From the NCBI GenBank assembly GCA_964460795.1, contig CAYWRU010000013.1:1-64000 (forward strand): 64,000 nucleotides of DNA, given 5' to 3'. Origin of the DNA: CAZOOM01 sp964460795 (GTDB lineage Bacteria > Omnitrophota > Omnitrophia > Omnitrophales > Aquincolibacteriaceae). This document shows positions 49,322 to 57,055 of the stretch, piece after piece. Position 1 is the stretch's first letter. Each line of letters starts with the position of its first letter. The position numbers and the translations under genes were made by a program. The notes under the pieces are model-generated. The model was given only the letters and a program-made list of their open reading frames with translations, ran no database searches and was not told where the DNA came from.

Positions 49322-49769
49322 GCCGCGGCCATACATCCCTGTAGCCATCAAGCTGCGTGTCGCCGAGTTGCAGCTTGCGGCGCTTGGCGTGGGATATGTC
49401 AGGTGCGGGGTTCCGGATGGCGTAATGCTCCGCGTAGTTCTTGGGCTACTCGGTCTGGAGAACCCGCACCTCGATCACCGGCCGCCGTTGGCGCTGCGGG
49501 AGTTCGATGAGCGCACGCAACGCTACATACCGGACGCCAACGACCCGAATTATTTGCAGTGGATTGAGGGCGCGACCGATCATCACGAACTTACGCACGG
49601 CCGCGGTGGAGAGAAGATGCGCTTCGGTGGCGATCTGCGGGAGATCAGAAAGACAAAGCGTCTGGAGAGTGTGCGTCTGGGAAAGCGTAGCCGGAAGCGG
49701 AAGAGCCGCCCACTGCCGAAGGGGCGCAAACTGAAGTCTCGGGGGTGGCTGGGTGGACGTAACAAGTGA
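49305..49769 (+). CDS. HNH-like phage protein
   Basis: 154 residues from ATG 49305. The core LDHRPPLALREFDERTQRYI, DANDPNYLQWIEGATDHHEL and THGRGGEK carries the His/Asn/His spacing of small HNH nucleases common in prophages, and the tail is very basic (KRSRKRKSRPLPKGRKLKSR). Likely a DNA-binding nuclease, but a Cys4 zinc site is absent, so activity is uncertain. Confidence 0.55.
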   Translation: MTTVTRPRPYIPVAIKLRVAELQLAALGVGYVRCGVPDGVMLRVVLGLLGLENPHLDHRPPLALREFDERTQRYIPDANDPNYLQWIEGATDHHELTHGRGGEKMRFGGDLREIRKTKRLESVRLGKRSRKRKSRPLPKGRKLKSRGWLGGRNK

Positions 49770-50231
49770 GCGCGGGCTGGAGACGCTGCGGCAGGAGCGG
49801 CGCGCGGCCGAGATCATTGAGAGCAATTGGCATGGTTGCCTCTATGCTCACACACCAAAGGACACTACAGCCGACATCGACGCCGTGATTGTTCGGGACG
49901 GGATCGTCACCGCTGTCGCGCAAGCTAGCTGCCGGACCATAACCCGAGATCAGTTGCGTAGATTTCGCGATGAGTGGTTGGTGACATACTGGAAGCTGAT
50001 GAAGGGTGAGGCCTCCTCCAAGGCGCTATGCGTCCCACTGTGGGGCATCTTGTATCTGGTGCCGGACGACACCGTCATCCGCGTGAAGCTATTCGATCCG
50101 AAAGCCGGGTGGTTGGTTCGGTTCCGCGTGGAAAAACCGAGACCCAGAAGAGCGTCAACGGCGGGGTCGCGCTGCGAGATAACGCTTACATCGACGTGTC
50201 CGGTGGCGATCTTTTGGTATGGCGCGAGTGA
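49753..50231 (+). pseudogene. PD-(D/E)XK-like protein, frame broken at an A5 tract
   Basis: The first 125 residues (AEIIESNWHGCLYAHTPKDT, DAVIVRDGIVTAVAQASCR, KALCVPLWGILYLVPDDTV) follow the restriction-fold pattern, but the E-x-K step reads Q-x-S, so catalysis is doubtful. After VEKP the annotated frame degenerates, while one extra A in the A5 tract (50132-50136) gives VEKTETQKSVNGGVALRDNA, YIDVSGGDLLVWRE and a stop at 50231. As read, the frame ends at 50277. Confidence 0.6.
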
Positions 50232-50363
50232 CATCTTGCGTCGCCTAGCGAGATTGGCAAGTTTGTCCCGGGCCTGAATGTCTGTTGCCGACCTATGGTC
50301 CCGCCCGGCTCAGACGCTTCATCAGTCGTGCGATCTGGCCGGGCGAAATCCTTGGGCTCTCTC

Positions 50364-50912
50364 CTACGCGGCGCGCTGCATCCGACGTTGTTGCTGGCGG
50401 AGTTTGCGCAGGGCATTCTCGGCGCGCTTGAGCTTTGTCTGCCACCGTTTGATGCCGGCCTCGATGCGGGAGGCGCGAAGCGATCGCCTGTCGATCTCCG
50501 GCTTCGGCTTTGGTCGCAACCTCCCGTCAAGCCATCCGCTCTTGACGACGTGCTCGATCATCTCACGCTCGATGAAGTGATGCTGTGTCGAGTGCGGCTT
50601 GGTTCCGGGGTGTAGTTTGTACGCCACGAGGTGCGAGATGGAATGCACCACTTCGTGCCAACCACCTCCACCGCAGCGTGCCCCGTCTCCCATGTCGAAG
50701 CTGCCCTCGTCAGGGTTGACGTTGAACGTGCCGCCCCTGACCCAGCATTTGGTTCTGCCGCTGACGATCTTGATGCGGTACGGGAATGGCCGCTTCATCC
50801 ACTTGCGCCACAGCAACTTGATCGCTCGCGCCGCCTCTTCGCCTGTCGGCTTGAGGTCTCTGCCGGCATTGCTGCCGGCAGGCCATGCGTCGTTGACGCG
50901 CTCGTATGCCAT
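50364..50912 (-). CDS. Zincin-like metallopeptidase candidate
   Basis: 182 residues. The HEVVH zinc-peptidase motif (GWHEVVHSISHLVAYKLHPG) is followed by KPHSTQHHFIEREMIEHVV, which offers further metal ligands. The C-terminus is a basic helix (RWQTKLKRAENALRKLRQQQ). No signal peptide. Phage zincins of this type are often early and may cleave host proteins; target unknown. The 130-nt gap to the convergent gene shows no clear terminator. Confidence 0.65.
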   Translation of the reverse strand: MAYERVNDAWPAGSNAGRDLKPTGEEAARAIKLLWRKWMKRPFPYRIKIVSGRTKCWVRGGTFNVNPDEGSFDMGDGARCGGGGWHEVVHSISHLVAYKLHPGTKPHSTQHHFIEREMIEHVVKSGWLDGRLRPKPKPEIDRRSLRASRIEAGIKRWQTKLKRAENALRKLRQQQRRMQRAA

Positions 50913-51181
50913 TACGCCCTCCCCAGCCGCTCAAGCTTGCGTTCGAGCGATGCCGCGATCTTGTCGGCCACCGATCCGGGCTCGCGTCTTTTGTTGAGCG
51001 AAGCGAGCTTGCGCTGGGTGCGCTCTATCTCGCGGAAGCGCCGCTCCTCCTCCTGCCGCTCGCGCAGCAGTCGGGCGGCCTTTGAGATCGCCTCATCCCA
51101 GAGGCGGCGGTTTCTCTCGTGGTCCTTCTTCGTCCACCTTGATCGGAGGAGGAAGTTGGGGATAGTCAGGTCGATGTGCAT
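50912..51181 (-). CDS. Small basic coiled-coil protein
   Basis: 89 residues from ATG 51181. Highly charged helix (RLLRERQEEERRFREIERTQ) after a short strand (IDLTIPNFLLRSRWTKKDHE, reminiscent of phage proteins for DNA handling). The zincin gene starts at its stop. Unknown function. Confidence 0.55.
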   Translation of the reverse strand: MHIDLTIPNFLLRSRWTKKDHERNRRLWDEAISKAARLLRERQEEERRFREIERTQRKLASLNKRREPGSVADKIAASLERKLERLGRA

Positions 51182-51328
51182 GTGTCTCTCCGTTGTCGGC
51201 ACGGTCAATCGACCGGTGCAACGCATATTAGCAAATCGACTTTTCGGATTTTACGAATGATGTCGTTTTGGCGATGCCGAACCATTGCGGCGCAGGCACT
51301 TCTTGCAAAATAAAAAAGTGCTTGGCGC

Positions 51329-51391
51329 TGCGGCACAGGGGTTTCTTGCATCGATTTTGACACGCGCGATGCAGGAAGTCGCTGTGCCGCA
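51329..51391. repeat. Large imperfect inverted repeat (2 x 25 bp)
   Basis: Arms 51329-51353 and 51367-51391 pair over 25 positions with one mismatch and a few G-T pairs; the loop holds TTTTGACA. Outer arms are TGCGGCACAG/CTGTGCCGCA. It sits in the 280-nt divergent gap between leftward and rightward genes, which otherwise shows AT-rich sequence, a TATGAT box and CCACCCGGTGG near 51430-51450, and no gene. Confidence 0.65.
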
Positions 51392-51465
51392 ACTGTTACA
51401 AATCGTGATCTGTCACTTTTTTTAGTCCACCCGGTGGGCTATGATTTTTCAGAGTGGAGACAGCC

Positions 51466-52743
51466 ATGACGAGGATCGATAGCACCTTGGAGGGAAGCCG
51501 GCAGGCCTACATGCTTGGCTCGGAAGACTCCGATAGCGCTTTTTTGTTTCGGATGGTCAGCGATGACCCTGTGAGGTGGGAGAGAGTCCGCGGTAGCGAT
51601 CGCGTCGACATCTCGTCTGGCAATGAAAAGTTTGCCACCCTGACGCATGTAGATGTCATGTCGATACTCGGTGTTGACAGAGTGCCGCTGGTTTTTACCG
51701 AGCACCAATTGAGGGAATTGGATGTCGCGCTCATGGTCCGGAAGGAGCTATTTGAAAATCCGAATTTCTCGACGAGGGAGAAGGCTGGGGTTTTGAGATC
51801 GGTAAGGAGATCGATGGGTCGTGGCCGCCCAGATGGTGGCGGGGCCCCTCTGGATAAGTTGGGTCACAACCAAATTATTCAGAACGCCGAGCAGGCCGTG
51901 AAAGATATCCTCGACGCATTCGGCAACAGGCCTCTGGTTTTGCAGCGGCCGACCGGCACGGTCTTCCACCGGGCGCGCGAGGCGTTCGAGAATGGTGATG
52001 TGCTGCTGCCGCTGGCCGATGAGACACACATCGTGTCGGATGTTGAGCGCACAGGTCTGCGCGGTGGGCTAGCTGGCGATCACCACATCTTTCTGGTCGA
52101 ACACAATTGGGCCGGAGCTTTTGCTGATGCTGGTGATCTGGACGGGGAGGAGAGGCATCTCCCGTATCCGCTTGTGGCTTTCGAGTTTCAGGTCAACAGT
52201 CGGCGCATCATCGTTAACATTGCCCAGAGGATCGATGGGCAGGTTGACGAAATGCCAGAGCTTGCGTCTATAGTTGTGATCCAGACCAAGTTCGGTTGGA
52301 TGCTGCCGATGGTTTATGAGTTTGCCCCGGGCGGCTTTGAAATTCCTAGCCGCATCGTTCGTCGGCTTGACATCGCGGACACGACATTCATACGGGTGAT
52401 CACACCGCTGATGGCCCTGATCCATTCCCAGATCAGAGCGATCCTGATCATGCTTAGTGCCAAGGTTGCGGAGACGCCTGTGGTGCGCATCCCACACAAA
52501 CTTAACGAGGCTAGAAAAAAGAAGGGCAAGAAGCCGATGTTCGACTACCACGTCGTGTCGCTTTCGAAGCGGACGCGGTATGAGGCTCTGCCGACCGGGC
52601 CGTATCATGAGCCGGCGCATCGCAAGCGACTGCACTGGCGTCGTGGCCATTATCGCCACTACCAGAACCACAAGGTCTGGATCGCTCGGCAGCTTGTCGG
52701 CAACCCTGATTTGGGGTTCATTGACAAGCATTATCGACTTTGA
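51466..52743 (+). CDS. Large early protein of unknown function
   Basis: 425 residues from the ATG; a GTG at 51454 is an alternative. A central region with REAFENGDVLLPLADETHIV is followed by a beta-rich part (FLVEHNWAGAF, YPLVAFEFQVNSRRIIVNIA) and a basic C-terminus (HWRRGHYRHYQNHKVWIARQ, then LVGNPDLGFIDKHYRL) that recurs in phage proteins. No known activity can be named. Confidence 0.65.
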   Translation: MTRIDSTLEGSRQAYMLGSEDSDSAFLFRMVSDDPVRWERVRGSDRVDISSGNEKFATLTHVDVMSILGVDRVPLVFTEHQLRELDVALMVRKELFENPNFSTREKAGVLRSVRRSMGRGRPDGGGAPLDKLGHNQIIQNAEQAVKDILDAFGNRPLVLQRPTGTVFHRAREAFENGDVLLPLADETHIVSDVERTGLRGGLAGDHHIFLVEHNWAGAFADAGDLDGEERHLPYPLVAFEFQVNSRRIIVNIAQRIDGQVDEMPELASIVVIQTKFGWMLPMVYEFAPGGFEIPSRIVRRLDIADTTFIRVITPLMALIHSQIRAILIMLSAKVAETPVVRIPHKLNEARKKKGKKPMFDYHVVSLSKRTRYEALPTGPYHEPAHRKRLHWRRGHYRHYQNHKVWIARQLVGNPDLGFIDKHYRL

Positions 52744-52750
52744 GGTAGTT

Positions 52751-52906
52751 ATGCAGGTCGTCGGACGTATCGATATGATGCTGTGGCGCAGTCTGGGGGT
52801 TGTCGTTTTTCTCCTCTCATTCCCGCTTCTGATCGCCGGGGCGTGGGGTGTGGAGTTTTCTCGCTGGTGCGGAGAGAGAGCCGCGGCGGCGGCGGCCGAT
52901 CGATGA
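52751..52906 (+). CDS. Small membrane protein
   Basis: 51 residues: basic start, TM helix LGVVVFLLSFPLLIAGAWGV, then Trp/Cys/Arg and an Ala-rich end. Follows the large gene by 7 nt. Not recognised. The next 133 nt show no gene. Confidence 0.5.
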   Translation: MQVVGRIDMMLWRSLGVVVFLLSFPLLIAGAWGVEFSRWCGERAAAAAADR

Positions 52907-53039
52907 CACGTTCCGAAGCAGAGATGGTGATCCGGCTCCTGCCGCGGTAGCTGCGGTAAAACGATTTCCGGGAATCGAGCGCAGCGCTAACTTGCACTTC
53001 TTGGAGGCTTGATGTTTCCTGTCTCCGATGGAGGGGTCG

Positions 53040-53348
53040 ATGGGGGACGTTGTTGACTTCGGCGGTGGCGAGCCGCTGCCGAGGCGCGATGCCGATAGTG
53101 GTCTCACCTTCTTTCCAAACCCGGCGCTCGCCAAGCTGCTGCGCGGGCTGGCTGACATGGCCGATGAGGGCTCCATCACATCCGCAGCGATCGCCACGGT
53201 GCATAACGACGGCGACCTTGGCCGTTTTTATGTTAACCCGTGTGACACCTTGATCGGGGTGGTGGCCCGGCTGCAGTCGACAATGAACCGGGAGAGGGAC
53301 GAGGCGGAGATTGCTGAAGGCGTCGGCCCGGACGTTTTCCGGTCATGA
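53040..53348 (+). CDS. Small early protein
   Basis: 102 residues from ATG with GGAGGGG upstream. Contains FFPNPALAKLLRGLADMADE and a C-terminal NRERDEAEIAEG helix. The family occurs in phages without known function. Stop overlaps the next start. Confidence 0.6.
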   Translation: MGDVVDFGGGEPLPRRDADSGLTFFPNPALAKLLRGLADMADEGSITSAAIATVHNDGDLGRFYVNPCDTLIGVVARLQSTMNRERDEAEIAEGVGPDVFRS

Positions 53349-53479
53349 TCCGCAAGGCCGCAGGAGCCGCCCTATGCGCCGGCCTGTTGTGGTTGGTGTG
53401 GGAGCTAGGCTGGATTGCCGGCGATGCGCTGGCGATGATCCTGCTGGGGCCACCGCGGGTTCTGGGGATGCCGGTGTGA
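53345..53479 (+). CDS. Tiny membrane protein
   Basis: 44 residues, ATGA overlap with the previous gene. Hydrophobic core AALCAGLLWLVWELGWIAGD. Likely a small inner-membrane protein; function unknown. Confidence 0.5.
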   Translation: MIRKAAGAALCAGLLWLVWELGWIAGDALAMILLGPPRVLGMPV

Positions 53480-53486
53480 CGGAGCC

Positions 53487-53657
53487 TTATCGGCGCGGCG
53501 CTGCCGCCGGCGCGAGTAGCGGCTCAGAGCAGGTCTGAGCACAGATGCCAAATCTCTCTCGCTCGACGCGGTCGTGGATGAGGACGCCCCAGACAAAGAT
53601 GCAGGCGAGAACGAGGGCGAGCGCGACTAGCTCAATTGCGGTGTTGATGTAGACCAT
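53487..53657 (-). CDS. Small membrane protein ending the leftward cluster
   Basis: 56 residues from ATG 53657 with GGAGG upstream. TM helix IELVALALVLACIFVWGVLI, then RERFGICAQTCSEPLLAP with two cysteines. Convergent with the small rightward gene; only 7 nt separate them. Confidence 0.55.
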   Translation of the reverse strand: MVYINTAIELVALALVLACIFVWGVLIHDRVERERFGICAQTCSEPLLAPAAAPRR

Positions 53658-53706
53658 AGAAAAAGCCTCCAATGCGGGAGCGCCAATATCCGGTTAACGT
53701 CGGATA

Positions 53707-54012
53707 TCAATTCCTGATTGGGCCCGGGACCGAGCCTTCGCCGCTTCCGCTGTCCATGTCTTTCAGCAGAGCGATGACGTGGTCGACATTGATGTCGGCG
53801 TCGCCGGCAACGACTTTCACCATAGCTGCAACGGCGAAAGTCTTGACCTGCTCTGGCAGCGGTCGATGATCGAGGATGTATGCAGTGGTTATAGCAAGTC
53901 CTGTCAATACAAGGCCCATGTCATTAGCTCCTGCGAGTGCCTTCAGTATTTCTTTGCAGAGATTTCTCACCGCCTCCTTGTTGTCGCCGTTGACGCCGAT
54001 GTATGTGATCAT
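53707..54012 (-). CDS. Small early protein
   Basis: 101 residues from ATG 54012 (a longer frame upstream overlaps another gene). LVLTGLAITTAYILDHRPLP and helical NVDHVIALLKDMDSGSGE. ATGA overlap with the upstream gene. Unknown. Confidence 0.55.
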   Translation of the reverse strand: MITYIGVNGDNKEAVRNLCKEILKALAGANDMGLVLTGLAITTAYILDHRPLPEQVKTFAVAAMVKVVAGDADINVDHVIALLKDMDSGSGEGSVPGPIRN

Positions 54013-54359
54013 GATGCAACCTTGCTGGCCTTGAGTGCTGCGATACAGGCTCTCTGGTATCGCTTCAGAGTTCGCATTGTCGAGTTGTAGGGCCTGATTT
54101 CGATCAGCGTGAGGACCGCGAGATTGCCGGACTGGGCGGCTGAGGAGATCTCCCGCTTCAGCTTGCCGGCGATGCGCTCTCCTGATTTTGACAGTCGCGG
54201 AGCGGGCGGCAGCAGACCACATTCGGCGCGCCGCTCGATCTCTTTCCAGTCGCGGCATTGCCTTCCCGCCCCATCAATGGTTGGCGGTGGCGGGTCTTTG
54301 TCGATCGTCGCTATCCGCGTCGAGTTGGATGACGGGACGTTGTATCGGTATGACAACAT
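54009..54359 (-). CDS. Small early protein
   Basis: 116 residues; basic, with SGERIAGKLKREISSAAQSG and RTLKRYQRACIAALKASKVA. Could bind nucleic acid. Coupled to the downstream gene by a 4-nt overlap. Confidence 0.55.
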   Translation of the reverse strand: MLSYRYNVPSSNSTRIATIDKDPPPPTIDGAGRQCRDWKEIERRAECGLLPPAPRLSKSGERIAGKLKREISSAAQSGNLAVLTLIEIRPYNSTMRTLKRYQRACIAALKASKVAS

Positions 54360-54390
54360 GGTTTTGTTCTCCGTTTTCGGCTTTTGGGTG

Positions 54391-55119
54391 TTACGCTCTA
54401 CGCAAGGCGTTTGATGCTTCCTCGATCATGGTCTCCACAAGCTCGTTGGTGATGTCGCTCACCTTCACGGTTTTTTCCCAGAGCCAGTCGGTGCAGTTGG
54501 GATTGCTGCCGTAGACCGACAGCCACGGAATGTTGTCGCGGCCATATTCGAAGTCGGTGTTGATCCCGACACAGAACAGAACTTCAGGCTCACCGCTCTC
54601 GCTTTTCGTGATGGAGCTTCCGTTGTGGAAGAGTGCGCGGACCTTGTAGAAGTACGTCCAGCCCTCTTGGAAGACCGCGTCGTAGCTTTCGTAGTATTCC
54701 TCTTCCCATTCTTCGCGAGCACTCCGTTGCGGATCGACGCCGTTGAAGAGCAAAAGCTGGTCGTCGATGTCACGGTAAAAAATCCAAGCGGTTGTGTGCT
54801 CCGGGTTTTCTTGATCCCATTCTTCGTCGTGCTGTTTTGCTGCGCTGTCGGTGTAGGGCCTTACGGCCTCCGGCAGCGACCCAGACCCAAGACCAAGGCC
54901 GGCGTCGCCATAGCCAACCGCATCGAAGCCGCCGCTGGTGTATGGGATGAAGCCGTCGCGGCGCTCGTTCTCGATCTCATCGAGTCTGGTGTTGGTGACA
55001 TCGTCGAATCCGCCGACCGCTTCGATCACGGCGGAGGCCCAGTCGCGCACAAGCTCGCGCTTCACCTCGAAGTGGGGCGGAACAGTGGTCTCGAATTTAT
55101 GCTCAATCGCGCTTGGCAT
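54391..55119 (-). CDS. Acidic early protein
   Basis: 242 residues with roughly 48 Asp/Glu against about 21 Lys/Arg by my count, including EEWEEEYYESYDAVFQEGWT. No recognised domain; ends in a helical tail. Strong negative charge could indicate a nucleic-acid-mimic inhibitor, but this is speculative. Confidence 0.6.
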   Translation of the reverse strand: MPSAIEHKFETTVPPHFEVKRELVRDWASAVIEAVGGFDDVTNTRLDEIENERRDGFIPYTSGGFDAVGYGDAGLGLGSGSLPEAVRPYTDSAAKQHDEEWDQENPEHTTAWIFYRDIDDQLLLFNGVDPQRSAREEWEEEYYESYDAVFQEGWTYFYKVRALFHNGSSITKSESGEPEVLFCVGINTDFEYGRDNIPWLSVYGSNPNCTDWLWEKTVKVSDITNELVETMIEEASNALRRA

Positions 55120-55477
55120 TGGTCCATCTCCTCTGGATTGCCTCGTTGTAGTCCTTGGTAGCGAGCCCTCGCACCGCGGCGAGACGCCCGAATAGCTGGG
55201 CGTGCTCGCTGCTGCAGAAGAACTCGTCGGCGTAGCTCAGTCCGTCCCATTCGAAGAATGAGCGGATTGTGCCGTCAGTCCGTTTGCGGACTGCGGTGAC
55301 ATGGCGATTTGTCAGCCGCCGACACTCGTCGATTGTGGTCGGATAGCGGTCGACCACGATGTGCCGGGAGAACCTCGTCTCATGGAAGTCTCCCGGCTTG
55401 GTCTCCAGCCATACGCGCGTCGTATCCTTGCGGATCGGGCGCGCGCATTGCCGGCAGAGCGGAGGCAGGTCGGTCAT
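55103..55477 (-). CDS. Cys-containing early protein
   Basis: 124 residues from ATG 55477. N-terminal PPLCRQCARPIRKDTTRVW with CxxC, later FFCSSEHAQLFG. The paired cysteines suggest a treble-clef or zinc-finger-like site. Function unknown. Overlaps neighbours on both sides. Confidence 0.6.
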   Translation of the reverse strand: MTDLPPLCRQCARPIRKDTTRVWLETKPGDFHETRFSRHIVVDRYPTTIDECRRLTNRHVTAVRKRTDGTIRSFFEWDGLSYADEFFCSSEHAQLFGRLAAVRGLATKDYNEAIQRRWTNAKRD

Positions 55478-55740
55478 AGCCTTCTCCTCCGCCGTTTTTT
55501 TGTGATCCTCACGTTGGTCGGCGCTGTCGGGACCGCCAGAGTTATCTTCGAGGTGGGGATTACCGGCCATGTCCGGCTGTCGGTCTTGTTGCCGAGGCAC
55601 AGCCCGGCGACCGCCAGATCGGCACGAACATCAGCAAGGGTTTCCCGTGACCTGACGCCGCGGAAGTCGGTGAAGCTCTTGCCGATGCGAAACTGGTAGG
55701 CGTTGGCCGTCCAGTTGAACTCGATGAAGCATCCGGTCAT
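55474..55740 (-). CDS. Small early protein
   Basis: 88 residues from ATG 55740, beginning TGCFIEFNWTANAYQFRIGK and ending in a basic KKRRRRRL tail. In the sequence as read it is in frame with the upstream gene, probably because that gene is frameshifted. Confidence 0.55.
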   Translation of the reverse strand: MTGCFIEFNWTANAYQFRIGKSFTDFRGVRSRETLADVRADLAVAGLCLGNKTDSRTWPVIPTSKITLAVPTAPTNVRITKKRRRRRL

Positions 55741-56115
55741 TGCTTGATGCTCCACCCATCTTTGATCGCGGCCCTTAGGTAAGATGCGAACGCTCGGTTC
55801 GCGGATTTCTGGTCTGGGCAGTATCTTTTTTTTCTCTGGCCACGTCTTCGGCGTGTCTCCGGGTGAGTACTCGGTGATACCCGGCAGGAACGATCCGACG
55901 CGGTATTGTTCTGGGCCAATGCGATCGAAGATGCGGATTACGCCAAGCTCTCCCTCGCGATGCAGTTGCACGGAGCGCACCGTGCCGCCCGGATATTTTG
56001 CCGGTTGCCACTTACAGGCGCTCAGGTGAGCGCTCCGGCCGAGGGCGTTGTTGCTGATAAAGCTGCCGCATTTGCGGCAGACCACAGTGCGCCATTTTGG
56101 TTTGACGTATGACAT
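55737..56115 (-). pseudogene. Zinc-finger-like early gene with an A8-tract frameshift
   Basis: Starts at ATG 56115 (YVKPKWRTVVCRKCGSFISN, then HLSAC, a C2HC-like finger). At the plus-strand T8 run near 55826-55833, a one-base change moves reading to KKRYCPDQKSANRAFASYLR, AAIKDGWSIKQ and a stop at 55737 that overlaps the next ATG, matching the usual coupling. As read, it fuses with the following gene. Confidence 0.5.
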
Positions 56116-56138
56116 CTCTTGGTCTCCGAATGGGCTGG

Positions 56139-56219
56139 CTATGCAGCGGTTGATGCAAACTTCGCAGGGCGAGCGCCCCACGGGCCGACGTTGTCGACGG
56201 TGATGTCGGTGATGGTCAT
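56139..56219 (-). CDS. Micro-ORF with PWGARPAKF tail
   Basis: 26 codons from ATG 56219, ATGA-coupled to the upstream gene. The end VGPWGARPAKFASTAA resembles the end of the DUF6011-like protein (RPWGARPASFAATAA, 57056-57742), suggesting a duplicated 3' fragment or a conserved short tail. Confidence 0.4.
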   Translation of the reverse strand: MTITDITVDNVGPWGARPAKFASTAA

Positions 56220-56473
56220 GCTGCTGGTGCTCCTATCTGTGACCCGTCTTTGCGCCTCGGGAACACGACGCCTTTGCCAAATTCCCAGAGGAAGTTGCAG
56301 TGGTCGCCGGCATCCGTGATCATCACCTTGCGGATGATCCCGATCTGGCCGGCAGGGCGCGAGATGTAGCTATGCGCCTTCTCGACAGCCTGCTGCGCGG
56401 GAGCCCAGCGCAGGACTAATTCGTAGCTGTCGTCTGGGAACCAGACGACGACGTTAAAGAGTTCCTCGGTCAT
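56216..56473 (-). CDS. Small early protein
   Basis: 85 residues (FNVVVWFPDDSYELVLRWAP, VEKAHSYISRPAGQIGIIRK, VMITDAGDHCNFLWEFGKGV). Compact alpha/beta composition; this pattern recurs in alphaproteobacterial phages in my memory, without function. 4-nt overlaps on both sides. Confidence 0.6.
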   Translation of the reverse strand: MTEELFNVVVWFPDDSYELVLRWAPAQQAVEKAHSYISRPAGQIGIIRKVMITDAGDHCNFLWEFGKGVVFPRRKDGSQIGAPAA

Positions 56474-56688
56474 ATGTGGATCGCCTCGTGGATCATCAGG
56501 TTGATGCGGTTCTGCCAGTCCCGAAGCTCCTCCGGGTCGGTGATGGCGTCACTGAGCCTGTGCGCCAAGACGCACAGGTCGTTCAGGTCGATGCCGTCGA
56601 CGCGGTAGTCTTCGTGCGCCGGGAAGCGCAGCAGCGACGCTGTCTTGTCGACACCGATGGCGTCGATGGTCTTGGTTGGGACAGTCAT
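56470..56688 (-). CDS. Small early protein
   Basis: 72 residues, acidic and helical (DLNDLCVLAHRLSDAITDPE, ELRDWQNRINLMIHEAIHI). Function unknown. Overlaps neighbours by 4 nt. Confidence 0.6.
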   Translation of the reverse strand: MTVPTKTIDAIGVDKTASLLRFPAHEDYRVDGIDLNDLCVLAHRLSDAITDPEELRDWQNRINLMIHEAIHI

Positions 56689-56843
56689 CTCGGTTTCTCC
56701 GTGGTCAGTAGTTCAAACAGGCGGATGAACTCGCGGTGCGCCGCCACGTCGCGGTATCCGCTCGCTTGCCAACGGGCGAAGGCCGCCTCTTTCTGCTCGC
56801 GCCAGTGCGGCGCGACGATGCTGTAGACTAGGACGCTCTTCAT
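56685..56843 (-). CDS. Small early protein
   Basis: 52 residues from ATG 56843 (APHWREQKEAAFARWQASGY, HREFIRLFELLTTE). A longer upstream frame is spurious. Unknown. Confidence 0.5.
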   Translation of the reverse strand: MKSVLVYSIVAPHWREQKEAAFARWQASGYRDVAAHREFIRLFELLTTEKPR

Positions 56844-56848
56844 CACGG

Positions 56849-57046
56849 TCAGTCTCCGAGTAGGCCGGCATCCGCCAGACCCTCTGCTATGGCTTCGGCA
56901 TAGCGGGGGTCGACGCAAACGGTGCGCCGCCCCATCCACTGCCAGCTTTCGGTTTCGAGGTTTCTCTTTAACCAGTCGAGGCCTTCGTCGTTGTTGGCCA
57001 TGAACTGGACGGTCGAGCCGTGATTGATAACGGTGACGGGTGACAT
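56849..57046 (-). CDS. Small early protein
   Basis: 65 residues (VQFMANNDEGLDWLKRNLET, RRTVCVDPRYAEAIAEGLAD). Alpha/beta; the sequence pattern recalls short phage proteins of unknown function. Separated by small gaps from its neighbours. Confidence 0.6.
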   Translation of the reverse strand: MSPVTVINHGSTVQFMANNDEGLDWLKRNLETESWQWMGRRTVCVDPRYAEAIAEGLADAGLLGD

Positions 57047-57055
57047 GGTCTCCCC

